DNA of 64,000 nucleotides from Pictodentalium vernedei (taxonomy: Eukaryota; Mollusca; Scaphopoda; Dentaliida; Dentaliidae): the NCBI GenBank assembly GCA_031216915.1, contig CM062292.1, forward strand, positions 74,754,956 to 74,818,955, in the 5' to 3' direction. Below the pieces are notes generated by a model. It was not told where the DNA came from. It was given only the letters and a program-made list of their open reading frames with translations, and searched no databases. Both the position numbers and the translations under genes were made by a program. Positions 1 to 9,930 of this stretch are shown one piece after another. Each line of letters opens with the position of its first letter. Position 1 is the stretch's first letter.

Positions 1-279
1 AGGACGTTACGCACCATTTTATTGTTAATGGATTCTATTAACTAGCGTACTGCTTATGGTATATCATTGGCTTAGCAGTTGTGCTTAAGATTTCGGCTCA
101 TGAAGTAAGAGTTCTTCTACTTCTTGGGCTTACATTAATAGTGTTGCTATTATAGATTTTTGAAGGCTGCTCATTGCGCTCAGCCATCCACATTCATGAA
201 TTTTATCTCAGAAATATCGAGTCCATTTCTGGAGGCCTCTATTGTTAGGTCTATTATCTACTGCTCAGAATGTCATTCA
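1..279 (+). pseudogene. Degraded 3' end of a DIRS tyrosine recombinase
   Basis: The DNA matches the last ~280 bp of the intact recombinase ORF at about 6350-6628, including the region of the HxxR box and the terminal tyrosine. Several small deletions break the frame, so no continuous reading frame remains. Confidence 0.75.
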
Positions 280-875
280 CTTAACAGTTGCTACTATAGC
301 TAGGTAGGCTGTCTGTTTCGGCAGTGTCTCCGTTCGGCTGTCCTCTTCGCTCTGGGCTATTTGACCCAGGGCAAGAAAAAGGGGGGGGGGGGGGAGGGTG
401 TTCCCTTGGGTCACCTGTTTTTACTATGAAAACAAGGGGATACCTCCTCCGGAGTTAGTAATTCTGAGCTGTTATTGGGATGGTTGTTTAGTGAGAAGTT
501 TAAGTTTATAAAATTCATTCAAGTCTTAGTTTTTAAAGTATAGCTTTTGAATATTGCATATGTCAACGGACATGATTATGCAATTCTCACACACTTTTAG
601 GAGTATAAGAGTCTCTATTCTCTAGACTTACTTTATTATTGGCTTACTTTAAAAATTATTAGTATAAGGATTATTGGATATTAATAGAGTACATGGATGT
701 ATGAAGCTCAATTTTTGGAAGGTGTTGTATCTTTCTAATTTATCATAAATAAGAAAGATACATGTAAGGCCTATTACTTCTTTTCCCTACAGGGGATGAC
801 TCTATTTTATTTTATTGAGCGTATTCCATTTTGCTCTATGTCCTTGGCCCTCCAGCCTTTTTACTATTCAGCTAT

Positions 876-957
876 GTCTGGGTCATTGGTACAGTATAAA
901 AATGTTAAAAAATTTATAGTAATTTATATATTTTTTATACTTACCAATGACCCAGAC
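876..957. repeat. DIRS internal complementary hairpin (relic copy)
   Basis: An imperfect palindrome whose arms start GTCTGGGTCATTGGTA and end TACCAATGACCCAGAC. Its right half is the reverse complement of the element's terminal repeat at 1209-1262. It is the counterpart of 7229-7310. Confidence 0.75.
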
Positions 958-1208
958 GGGGATGGCCCTCCCAGGAGTTGGGAACTCTTGCCTCCCCGCT
1001 GAGTACATAGCGCTTACCAGGCACTGGTTATTAGAATGATAAATGGCGCCAATTTCGGAACGTCCTTGACACTGCGTATGCGCAGTAGGGGCGAAGTGTG
1101 GAGGGCCTTTCAGGACATGTTTTCTTTAGTTTTAGATGCAAATTTTGGGGATTGGGGGGCAAAATTTGTGTTTGGCCCTATATTTTAAGAGTTAGCACCA
1201 GCAGCTAT

Positions 1209-1262
1209 GTCTGGGTCATTGGTAAGTATAAAAAATATATAAATTACTATAAATTTTTTAAC
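1209..1262 (+). repeat. DIRS right terminal repeat (relic copy)
   Basis: Nearly identical to 7560-7613 and inverted relative to about 904-957. Homology between the two DIRS copies ends at its 3' edge, which places the element end here. Confidence 0.75.
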
Positions 1263-1528
1263 TTTCATTGGCAACAGCCTTTTTTGAGGGGGGCTGTTTG
1301 CCTTTGTGGTAGTTTATCTCATTATAAGATACATTTATATTATCCGAAAGTGTCTCATTAATTATTTTATATAATTTTAAAATTTTTGACCACACTTTGC
1401 CATCGGATCCATCGGGGCTCAACGTTACTTTTCAGCAACTTGGGCTTTTCTGAAAAAATATTTTTTCAAAATTATTTTGTTTTGCAATTGTTTTTTCATT
1501 TATTAATGGATCATGTTATTATGTATCT

Positions 1529-3682
1529 TTGTGTCAGGGGTTTTTGCGAGTAACTAGGACTTATTGTTGTTCTTTCACAATGAAGGGACATTGTTCAAAT
1601 TGTAATAGGAAGAAATCTTCCTCTGACTTTCATGATCATTGTATTAATTGTAGTCAGTGTTCTCGCATTAATCCCTGTCCTATATGTGAACATTGGGATG
1701 AGAAACATTGGAAACGTGTGTCACGATATGTTGTTTCTGGAGAAAGAGCGATTCCGGCTCTTTCTCCACAAGGTCACTCTACTCTCTCAGTTTCTATTTC
1801 AGAGGAACCAGAACAGGGTGATGTTTCCATGTTATCTTCTTCAAGTGTGCGTCCGTCGTCACAAATGAATTCAGAGCTAGCGGCAAAAGTGCTCATGGAG
1901 ATTAGACAAATGTCGTCCGCTAGCTCGCCCGGTGTAGCGTCCATTCACCGAATGGTTTGGCAGCCGGGTTCGTCCGATGTGGTCCAAGAGGAAATTTTGG
2001 GTGATGCGAGCACTATAAACATAATAGATGCACACCCAGTGACGGCGGATAGTAAACGAGAACGGAGGAAGCCTTTTAGTCCGGTTCCTAGCTCGTCCAG
2101 GTCCAGCCGGGCCGCGAGCGAGAGAGGTCCCTCTCTCGTACAACAACATCTGGGACCAGATGTTGTGGTACAAAATGTGTCTTTAGCGGAGCATACGTCC
2201 GTCGCTCGGGACGCTCCGTTGTATAAGCAGTCCGCAGAGACTGTTAAGGCTTCCTCTTCTCGTCAGCGCACACGACTGCACCTTGGCTGCGTGACCGCCG
2301 ATATTTTACCAGCTTCGCCGATGAAGGATTCTTCGGCGACCAGGTCACACCATCCGGCAGCCAGGGATTCGAGACCGATGGACTCCGGACGTTCGCATAG
2401 GAAAAGTATGCGGGAGCCATCTGATGCGGAGCTGCCCTCGGCGAAGCAGCGAAAGACTGCGCCTCCGCAGGTCTCGACGTCGGACATTCTTGTGCAGATA
2501 GCACAGCTTATCGCAGCATCCCAGCAGCCGACAGGAACGGTGTCGGATCGAGAATTATCCGACGGCGCTGGGTTGGTACGCTCCGCCGAAGCATCGGGGG
2601 CGGACGACCGGGAACATCGGGAGGTCCGACCGGATGGTGAAAGGGATACGGATGAATTGGAGCTATCCCTTTCGGAACAACATAAAGCTGCCGTGGACTT
2701 CATCCGGCACTTTCTCCCTCAAGTTGTTCCGTCGGGCCAGACTGCTGCGCTTCCGGACAAGAGAATTATAGCGTCATTGGACTCTGAATTTTTTGAGCGG
2801 TTCAGGGACATCGCTCCCGAGTTTCCGTCGCAGTCCAATAATGTTGCAAGAACATTTGAATTATTGAACGACGCTATTTTTAAACTTGCTTCCAGGACGG
2901 GGAAAGCAGGTTTCTTGTCCGCTAATACTCTTAACCTGCCTTTCATTAATGCAAGGAATAAATTCGATACGGCAGGACAGGGTATACCGAGAGTTCCTCT
3001 GCATATGGACGATGAGGCGGAAGACTTAGAGCTATCATTACCGTCGTCAGCTTCTATTCCAACCGCGGTGTTGGAAACAGCTATTGCGTCTAACAGAGCC
3101 AATTTAGATGCCTTATCTTACGCAGATCACCTTACTAAGGCGTTATCACTGCGCCTTCAAAGGGAAGAGTTTCAGGATATACAATCCTCTTTAAGACTTC
3201 TTTCAAGGGCAGTAGCTTATTCCACGTGTAACTCCGCCCTTTCAGTGGCAAATCTTGAGTTGGTTAGACGTGACGCAGCCCTAGCTACATCCACACTAGT
3301 GGATTCTAAGGTGAAGAACTCTCTTAGAGTCGCTTCGGTCTCAGGAGAACTTCTCTTTGACGGCAAGCTTTCCGCTATTTATGATAAAATTAAAAAGAAA
3401 GCTAATGATTCTCTGTTGTTCAGATCGGCTCCTAAAAAGTCGGATACAGCAGACACGAATAAGACAGGCACTTCTGGGTCTAATGCGCCCAAGAGAGGTT
3501 CCTATAGAGGTTCCGGTGCGTCCTCTTGGTCTTATTCGAGAGACCGTCAGGATAGCGACTCTCGTTCGGGACGTCCTTCAGGCCGGGACAATCGGTCGGA
3601 CGCCCCGAGGTCGACGAGGCGAGGTGCAGGTCGTGGAAGACGTGGTTTCTCCTACCGCAGGCCTCGCAGGTCCAGGAGGTGA
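1529..3682 (+). CDS. DIRS gag-like ORF1 protein
   Basis: A 717-codon open frame. The N-terminus is cysteine/histidine rich, with CSNC near residue 22 followed by HDHC, CSQC and CPIC, typical of DIRS ORF1. A long low-complexity Ser/Arg/Glu-rich middle follows. A more globular stretch at about residues 390-620 is probably the capsid-like core. The C-terminus is strongly basic with RG/RS repeats, suited to nucleic-acid binding. The in-frame Met at 1580, just before the Cys-rich part, is an equally good start and removes 17 unconvincing residues. The protein should bind element RNA in a nucleoprotein particle; that is inferred from the family. The pol frame (+1) is already open across the 3' third, so pol may be made by frameshift or re-initiation. 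Confidence 0.85.
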   Translation: MCQGFLRVTRTYCCSFTMKGHCSNCNRKKSSSDFHDHCINCSQCSRINPCPICEHWDEKHWKRVSRYVVSGERAIPALSPQGHSTLSVSISEEPEQGDVSMLSSSSVRPSSQMNSELAAKVLMEIRQMSSASSPGVASIHRMVWQPGSSDVVQEEILGDASTINIIDAHPVTADSKRERRKPFSPVPSSSRSSRAASERGPSLVQQHLGPDVVVQNVSLAEHTSVARDAPLYKQSAETVKASSSRQRTRLHLGCVTADILPASPMKDSSATRSHHPAARDSRPMDSGRSHRKSMREPSDAELPSAKQRKTAPPQVSTSDILVQIAQLIAASQQPTGTVSDRELSDGAGLVRSAEASGADDREHREVRPDGERDTDELELSLSEQHKAAVDFIRHFLPQVVPSGQTAALPDKRIIASLDSEFFERFRDIAPEFPSQSNNVARTFELLNDAIFKLASRTGKAGFLSANTLNLPFINARNKFDTAGQGIPRVPLHMDDEAEDLELSLPSSASIPTAVLETAIASNRANLDALSYADHLTKALSLRLQREEFQDIQSSLRLLSRAVAYSTCNSALSVANLELVRRDAALATSTLVDSKVKNSLRVASVSGELLFDGKLSAIYDKIKKKANDSLLFRSAPKKSDTADTNKTGTSGSNAPKRGSYRGSGASSWSYSRDRQDSDSRSGRPSGRDNRSDAPRSTRRGAGRGRRGFSYRRPRRSRR

Positions 3683-5726
3683 TGGCTTAAACCTCTATCG
3701 CGTTCCGGTTGGCGGAAGGTTGTCGAGTTTTTCACAAGAGTGGGCGTCGATTACGGACGACCCTTGGGTGAGAGGAGTGACTTCGGAAGGTCTAAAGATA
3801 TCCTTCAAACGAAAGCCTCCATTAACTCGAAGTCCAAAGTGGACTCATCTTCTGTCAAATCCACAGAAAAGAGACGCTCTGTTATCAGAGGTGCAGTCTC
3901 TTTTAATGAAGAACGCGGTAGAGGTCGTAGAAAACCAGGAATCTCTGGGATTCTACAGCCATCTGTTTCTGGTTCCGAAACCAGACGGCTCGTTCCGTCC
4001 AGTCATAGATTTGAGCTGGATAAACAAGCTGATCGTCGCTCTGAAGTTTTATATGGAGACGATTCGATCGGTCAGAGCGAGTATTCGGGTGAACGATTAT
4101 GCAACGAGCATAGATCTCAAAGATGCGTACTTTCACGTCATGGTACATCCGACATTCCGAAAGTATCTACGCTTCGCAGTCCTAGGAGTGGTGTATCAAT
4201 TCCGGGCGATGTGCTTCGGATTGAATCTAGCACCCTGGGCTTTCACTCGGGTAATGAACTCGGTAATGATCTACTTCCGAGCTCATTCGTCTGCGGTAAC
4301 GTCGGCCTACCTGGACGACATTCTTCAGAGGTACGGCAACGAGTTAACGCTTCAGAACGATGTTCAGAATCTTCTTCTATTGCTCCGACGTCTCGGTTTT
4401 ATAGTAAACGAGGAGAAGTCGGATCTGGTGCCGTCCAAGTCATTCACTCATCTGGGAATGAGCTTCGAGACGCACAACAATCTCATTCGTCTGCCGTTAA
4501 CCAGAGTGAAATTAGTCAGTTGTTACGCTCGCTATTGTCTGCACGCAGACAAAGTCACGGCGAGAGAATTTATGAGACTGATAGGTCTGTGCGGAGCCGC
4601 CGCGGATCTCATTCCGATGAGGCGGCTACGCACACGTCCTCTTCAAATTTTCCTGACTCAGAATTGGAGTGTGAAAATTCATTCGCTCGATGTAGACGTT
4701 CTCTTGTCAGATCAAGTGAAACAAGAGATTCAGACTTGGGCAAACATTCAGTGGTTAACTCAAGGAGTTCCGCTGCAGTTGCCGGATCCGAGTTTTACCG
4801 TTATGACGGATGCCAGTCAAACAGGTTGGGGTGCATCATTAATCCCAACGGATTCGAGATGCCAGGGTCTTTGGGATCCGCAATTCCTGTGCAAGCACAT
4901 AAACATCAAGGAAATGATGTCAATTTGGCTTGCGTTACGTCACTGGATGGACATTATTCACGATGCTCATGTCCAAATCCTATCCGACAATACGACAGTA
5001 GTGGCGTATATACGGAATCAGGGAGGCACTCATTCAGTTCCGTTGTTCAATCTAACGGAAAGAATCCTTCTGTTTGCGTTAGAACATCACGTTCTTCTTT
5101 CGGTCCGTCACATACCGGGTCGTCTGAATGTGCTAGCAGACTCCCTTTCACGAAAGGGTCGCTTGTTGCCGTCGGAGTGGACTCTCAACAAACAAGTATT
5201 CAATCAGATTTGCTACCAATGGGATCGGCCAATGATAGACTTATTTGCGACACATCTCAACAATCAGTTGCAGACGTATGTGTCTCCGTGTCCGGATCCA
5301 AGAGCATTTGCAGTAGACGCTCTGTCGATCCCTTGGGACGGAATGATAGGATATGCGTATCCTCCAGCGCCGTTAATTCAACAAGTATTGCTAAAGATAA
5401 AACAATCTCAATGCAAAATTCTGTTGGTAGCATCTCTGTCGCCACAGAGACCGTGGATAAATCTACTCAGGTGTCTGTTGTGGGACCTACCGCGGAAGCT
5501 TCCTCCACGAGAGGATCTTCTTTCACAGGGGAAATCGCGCCAACTCCATCACAACCCGCAAGGTCTCAACCTTCACGTTTTTCCGTTGTGCGGTCCTTCT
5601 TGCATGGCAAGCACTTTACAGGACGAGCAGTGGACGCGATTTCTAACTGTAGGAGGACCTCCTCTTCGCTTAACTATGCGGCTAAGTGGAAGGTTTTTCG
5701 TCGTTGGTGTAGGGATCATTCTGTAG
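3357..5726 (+). CDS. DIRS reverse transcriptase / RNase H polyprotein
   Basis: Open frame in +1 relative to gag. Up to about 3660 it is only a shadow of gag; family-like sequence starts near 3690 with the GGRL...W motif usual at the head of DIRS RT. The fingers/palm follow (VPKPDGSFRPVIDL, SIDLKDAYFHV, then YLDD with Y318 at 4308-4310). RNase H comes next, with its first aspartate in VMTDASQTGWG (D485 at 4809-4811), a Glu in NIKEMM, and later LSDN and LADSLSR. A downstream module containing IDLFATHLNNQL resembles the domain after RNase H in DIRS pols that has been compared with adenine methyltransferases; I see no clear methylase catalytic motif. The 3' end overlaps the recombinase frame. All expected polymerase and RNase H motifs are present. 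Confidence 0.9.
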   Translation: MTASFPLFMIKLKRKLMILCCSDRLLKSRIQQTRIRQALLGLMRPREVPIEVPVRPLGLIRETVRIATLVRDVLQAGTIGRTPRGRRGEVQVVEDVVSPTAGLAGPGGDGLNLYRVPVGGRLSSFSQEWASITDDPWVRGVTSEGLKISFKRKPPLTRSPKWTHLLSNPQKRDALLSEVQSLLMKNAVEVVENQESLGFYSHLFLVPKPDGSFRPVIDLSWINKLIVALKFYMETIRSVRASIRVNDYATSIDLKDAYFHVMVHPTFRKYLRFAVLGVVYQFRAMCFGLNLAPWAFTRVMNSVMIYFRAHSSAVTSAYLDDILQRYGNELTLQNDVQNLLLLLRRLGFIVNEEKSDLVPSKSFTHLGMSFETHNNLIRLPLTRVKLVSCYARYCLHADKVTAREFMRLIGLCGAAADLIPMRRLRTRPLQIFLTQNWSVKIHSLDVDVLLSDQVKQEIQTWANIQWLTQGVPLQLPDPSFTVMTDASQTGWGASLIPTDSRCQGLWDPQFLCKHINIKEMMSIWLALRHWMDIIHDAHVQILSDNTTVVAYIRNQGGTHSVPLFNLTERILLFALEHHVLLSVRHIPGRLNVLADSLSRKGRLLPSEWTLNKQVFNQICYQWDRPMIDLFATHLNNQLQTYVSPCPDPRAFAVDALSIPWDGMIGYAYPPAPLIQQVLLKIKQSQCKILLVASLSPQRPWINLLRCLLWDLPRKLPPREDLLSQGKSRQLHHNPQGLNLHVFPLCGPSCMASTLQDEQWTRFLTVGGPPLRLTMRLSGRFFVVGVGIIL

Positions 5727-6628
5727 ATATATTTGATCCCTCTATACCAGACATTGCAAACTTTCTAGTATACTTGTTTGACGAAATCAAACTGCAGCCT
5801 GTTACTATAAAGGGTTATAGATCTATGTTATCTGATACCTATGCACATCATGATAGTTTACAAATTGGATCTAATGTCTCTTTATCGAAATTGGTTAGAA
5901 ACTTTTCGATAAATAGACCCAGAACTCTTAGATTAATTCCTAAGTGGAATTTAGCTTGGGTTCTCCTTAAATTGAAGGAAAAGCCATTTGAACCTCTTGG
6001 GACAGTAGATTTCAAATTCTTATCTTATAAGACAGCTTTTCTCTTAGCTTTCTCTTCTGCCAGAAGAGTCAGTGAGCTTCATGCACTATCAGTGGATGAT
6101 TCTCATTATCGTAGTGTTGGGAACACTATCACCTTCACTACTAATGTGGGTTTTTTAGCTAAGAATCAGGCTCCTAATAAATATCCGGAACCTATTGTTA
6201 TTAAGGCTCTTCCATCTTCAGATGGGCGTAGGCCTTTACTCTGTCCTGTTAGAGCACTACGTATCTATAAACAGAGATCTCAGTTTATCAGAAAGGGACG
6301 GAAACGTTTCTTTCTGTCTTTGATGCCTAATAGAAAGGACATTTCAGTCCATTCTATTGCTAGATGGATTCAGTTAACTATCCGTACTGCTTATGAAGAT
6401 TTATCTTCTTCTCAGCAGTCTGTGCTTAAGATTTCTGCTCATGAAGTAAGAGCTCTTTCTACTTCCTGGGCTTATGCTAATAGTGTTGCTATTACAGATT
6501 TAATGAAGGCTGCTTATTGGTCTCAGCCATCCACATTTACGAATTTTTATCTCAGAAATATTGAGTCCATTTCTGGAGACCTGCATTGTTTAGGTCCGTT
6601 ATCTGTTGCTCAGAATGTCGTCCACTAA
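5558..6628 (+). CDS. DIRS tyrosine recombinase
   Basis: This is the real part of a longer open frame (3740-6628) whose first ~600 codons are an off-frame shadow of pol. From about 5560 it reads as a lambda-integrase-type recombinase. An N-terminal core-binding helical region (5640-5900) comes first. The catalytic set follows: Arg in RRVSEL (6062-6067), HEVR (His 6440-6442, Arg 6449-6451), Trp 6518-6520, and nucleophilic Tyr 6548-6550 in TNFYLRNI. These match the DIRS/crypton R-HxxR-W-Y arrangement. It would join the circular cDNA to the target. The start is uncertain: no clear Met marks it, so translation may come from overlap with pol or from internal initiation. All key residues are intact. 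Confidence 0.88.
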   Translation, partial: ARSQPSRFSVVRSFLHGKHFTGRAVDAISNCRRTSSSLNYAAKWKVFRRWCRDHSVDIFDPSIPDIANFLVYLFDEIKLQPVTIKGYRSMLSDTYAHHDSLQIGSNVSLSKLVRNFSINRPRTLRLIPKWNLAWVLLKLKEKPFEPLGTVDFKFLSYKTAFLLAFSSARRVSELHALSVDDSHYRSVGNTITFTTNVGFLAKNQAPNKYPEPIVIKALPSSDGRRPLLCPVRALRIYKQRSQFIRKGRKRFFLSLMPNRKDISVHSIARWIQLTIRTAYEDLSSSQQSVLKISAHEVRALSTSWAYANSVAITDLMKAAYWSQPSTFTNFYLRNIESISGDLHCLGPLSVAQNVVH

Positions 6629-7228
6629 ACAGTTGCAACTATAGTTATGCAGGCTTTCTGTTCCGGCAGTGACTCCGTCCGGCTGCCCTCTTCGCTCTGG
6701 GCTATTTGACCCAGGGCAAGGGGAAGGGGGGGGGGGTGTTCCCTTAGGTCACCTGCTTTATAGTGAAAAGCAAGGGAATGCCTCCTCCAAGTCAGTATTT
6801 CTGAGTCGCTTCCGGGATGGTTTTAAAGTGTAATATTAATGTTTAAATTCATTCATGTCTTATTTTTAAAGTGTAGCTCGGTGTGAAGCATTTGTATATG
6901 TCAAGTGTCAAACGGGCTTTAATATACAATACTCGGACACTTTTAAATGATTATAAAGAGTCTCAATTCTCTGGACTACTTTATTTATTGGCTTGCTTTA
7001 AAAATAATTAGTATAAGGGTTATACTGGATGTTAATAGAGAACATGAATGTTATTGTGCTCAATTATTAAGGGTAGTGTATCTTTCTAATTTAATATTAA
7101 ATAAGAAAGATACATGTAAAGCCTAATACTCCTTTTCTCCTTAAGGGGTTACCTCTTTACTATATAATTGAGCTTATTGGATTTTCCTCTATGTCCTAGG
7201 CCCTCCAGCCTGTTTACTATTCAGCTAA

Positions 7229-7310
7229 GTCTGGGTCATTGGTACAGTATAAAAATGTTGAAAAATTTATAGTAATTTATATATTTTTTATACATACCAA
7301 TGACCCAGAC
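7229..7310. repeat. DIRS internal complementary region (hairpin)
   Basis: Arms GTCTGGGTCATTGGTA and TACCAATGACCCAGAC close an imperfect stem. The right part is the reverse complement of the terminal repeat at 7560-7613. DIRS elements carry such a region to template closure of a circular intermediate. The left part would then be complementary to the left end. Confidence 0.7.
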
Positions 7311-7559
7311 GGGGATGGCCCTCCCTGGAGTTGGGAACTCTTGCCTCCCCGCTGAGTACATAGCGCTGACCAGGCACTGCCAGTAAGAATGATAATTGGC
7401 GCCAATTTCGGGACGACTGTGTCACTGCGCATGCGCAGTAGAGGCGTACTATGGAGGTCCTTTAGGACATGATTTCTTTTTGTTTTGGATGCAAATTTTG
7501 GGGATTGGGGGGCAAAATTTGTGTTTGGCCCTGGTTTTGTTGGAGTTAGCACCAGCTAA

Positions 7560-7613
7560 GTCTGGGTCATTGGTAAGTATAAAAAATATATAAATTACTA
7601 TAAATTTTTTAAC
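7560..7613 (+). repeat. DIRS right terminal repeat
   Basis: 54 bp beginning GTCTGGGTCATTGGTAAG and ending in TTTTTTAAC. It is shared with 1209-1262, inverted against 7257-7310, and is the last sequence shared by the two DIRS copies. Confidence 0.8.
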
Positions 7614-8904
7614 TTCTATAAAATATCGCCATGGATCAAATGATAAATGAATTTATCATATGACTCATCCGTTTTGTTCACTTTAAAACATTTGATATTT
7701 TGTTTTCATATTAATCAGTGATAAATAAAGCCTTCCGTCAATTTCATTGGTCAATTTCAAAACTAGACAATTTGATTGGCTGAACAAAATACAACTGGGC
7801 CACATTTTCATAATTTGCATAATTAGAGTTGGGAGCTTTCATTGGTCAATTTCAAAACTGGACAATTTGATTGGCTAAACAATATACAACTGGGTCACAT
7901 TTGCATCATTTCAGTAGGGAGAATTTAAGTTATCTGTCCTATTTAGGGTGGGTTATATTGTATTAATCTTTTACCTACAAGACAAACGCCATTCATTTTT
8001 TTTTTTTATATTTTCACTTTTTGCTTCCAAAACATAGGTTATGATCCCTCATTGGAACGAGCTCGACTGAAAATTTTTAGTTATACGAGGATGTTTTTTC
8101 CAAGTGCCGTCTGCGACACAAGTTAGGTGATGTGTTAAAAAGTCATGCTAAGTGGCTAATTTGTGCGTGTGTGTGTCATATGATAAATAGAATATGAAAA
8201 GAGTGTTTTTCTCATACAATATTTATGAAACTTGTCCGAATTTTCCGTTTGGGCTCACCAAAACGGAAAATTCTTAGACTCGTTTCATAAATATTACATG
8301 AGAAAAACACTCATTCCATAACCTCTATATATGAAAGTCACAGGGGCCTACCCATCAGGATCCATGAGCATCAGATTTGTATGATCATAGTATGGCAGCA
8401 AATGTCAAGTTGAATAATCCACTTTCCATCTATTGGAGTTCATTAATAGTGTATCATTAATTTAAGTACAGTAGAATCATGTTAATTGAATAGTCACTTT
8501 GCCAGTGAAAATTATTCAATTGACAGGAGTATTTCAATTAACAGGGATTTTATCACTGTCCTGTGTTTTAGAGATAAATCCAGCATTTATTCTATTATAT
8601 CTTGCTTGACAGGGCTCATGGAGCTCTGTCAATCAAGATACATCTATAAAAGAATCAGTGCTTATATTTGGATGTACTAAGGCCAACTAGGTGGAATAAA
8701 GTGATTATCAGGGTAATTGCAGGACAGGATTTGTTATTCTTCTAACATAAGTTTATTCTATTACTCAGATACTCAATTACTCAGATTACTCAATTGACGA
8801 TTAATGAATTTAACCAATTCAATCTTGTTTGTCCAAGCAGCTGTTTGAAATGTTGGTATCTTGACATCATTGTTCAGGGGGTTACATTGTGTTGTGAATT
8901 TCAG
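7614..8904. other. MESD intron, non-coding with small repeats
   Basis: No MESD exon is visible here. It holds a ~97-bp tandem duplication (about 7738-7925, unit containing CATTGGTCAATTTCAAAACT), part of a piggyBac-like MITE arm (about 8028-8125), a palindrome at 8201-8312, and repeats around TTCAATTAACAGGGATTTTA at 8468-8800. Confidence 0.6.
8201..8312. repeat. Palindrome, ~32-bp arms
   Basis: GAGTGTTTTTCTCATACAAT on the left pairs with the complement at 8285-8312. A second, inner stem (AATTTTCCGTTTTG-like) sits near the centre. Probably a foldback MITE core. Confidence 0.7.
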
Positions 8905-8986
8905 GATCTCCAACAGAAAAAGAATCAGAACAAATTACACAACTCTGGCAATCAAGTTTGTTCAATGCTGGCATTGAAGCTCAGAG
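8905..8986 (+). CDS. MESD: MESD exon (third from 3' end)
   Basis: 82 bp between acceptor TGTGAATTTCAG and donor GTACGTG. It encodes SPTEKESEQ through NAGIEAQ plus two bases of an Arg codon, matching the thioredoxin-like core of MESD. Confidence 0.92.
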
Positions 8987-9891
8987 GTACGTGTATGATG
9001 CTAACACTAATATTATGCAGTTAAAACTAAAAGTCCTGTCATGAACTGTGCGCTTATCTTGGCTTAATTGCACATAGGAATTGCGCGCAATTGCCATATC
9101 GAATGGCATCCAAAGCACGGCAGGTTATCCTGGTTACTCATAGCAAACACAGGCAATGTTTCTGCAAATGGACCTCTGGGTTACCTGGAGGTCCATTGGC
9201 TGAAACATTGCTTGTGCACAGGCCATATGTACAGAATTTGATAGCCTTACTACAGTCATAATGCATAGGTTAACATACAGATCGACGTGCTACTTGTGCA
9301 CATTTCAGGACTTCTAGTTTTAACTGTGCAACACTGTAATTACAATAGTTGACAGAGAATTTTGACAGCATTATGATCCAGGCATGATCTGGCTCTGTCC
9401 ATTTTTCTTCCCACAACACTTTACATTCTTACTGGTGAACATAATATCTTAAATGCTATTTTCATGTGTTTTGTTTTTTTTGTGATCAGTCTTAATCCTC
9501 TGCCTAATTTATTTATTTATTATTTTTTAGATCAACATTGATGTTAGTCAAATTTGAGGTTATGCCATATCCCGTTGTCCATCATCCATCTGTCTGTCAA
9601 TTCAATACAGCTCGGGCTAGAGACCGTATTTGTGATCCGATCTTTACGAAACTTCTTGGGTTATCACCGTGGGACAAGAATAAGTGTTTTTGGGTGCAGT
9701 CCAAAATTCAAGATGGCCACCGGCAGCTTTTTTGTACCGAAATTAGTGCAATCAGGTTTTTGTAAGAACTTCTGTATGAAAGTTCTGATTTGAATAAATT
9801 TTTGTATGAATGTTTAGTAACATGGAATACATCACATATAATACGTTTTTTTTTCTCATGCAGAAATTATGCAAATTGGATGAACTTTGAT

Positions 9892-9930
<39 letters not shown>

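Larger units (their letters stand above)
1..1262 (+). mobile_element. 3' relic of an upstream DIRS-type element
   Basis: This segment aligns along its whole length with about 6330-7613 of the full element downstream, at an offset of about 6.35 kb. Both contain the recombinase 3' end, a G-run, a conserved CTGGGTCATTGGTA block and the same terminal repeat. The similarity stops at 1262. Substitutions and small indels are frequent, so it is an older or diverged copy lying directly 5' of the intact one. Its 5' part is outside the window. Confidence 0.85.
1263..7613 (+). mobile_element. Full-length DIRS-type tyrosine-recombinase retrotransposon
   Basis: The order is gag-like ORF, RT/RNase H ORF, overlapping tyrosine-recombinase ORF, then a non-coding tail with an internal complementary hairpin (7229-7310) and a terminal repeat (7560-7613). 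That is the DIRS plan; there is no integrase and there are no LTRs. All three frames are open, so the copy is young or under constraint. Bases 1263-1528 are an AT-rich leader with no gene. The right end is well placed; the left end is inferred from the end of the upstream relic, because no obvious left inverted terminal repeat is visible there. It lies in a MESD intron, in the same orientation as the gene. Confidence 0.85.

Noticed and set aside
3740..5557. First ~600 codons of the 962-codon frame as a Ser-rich protein
   Set aside because: It is an off-frame reading of the RT/RNase H gene, whose motifs are intact in the other frame.
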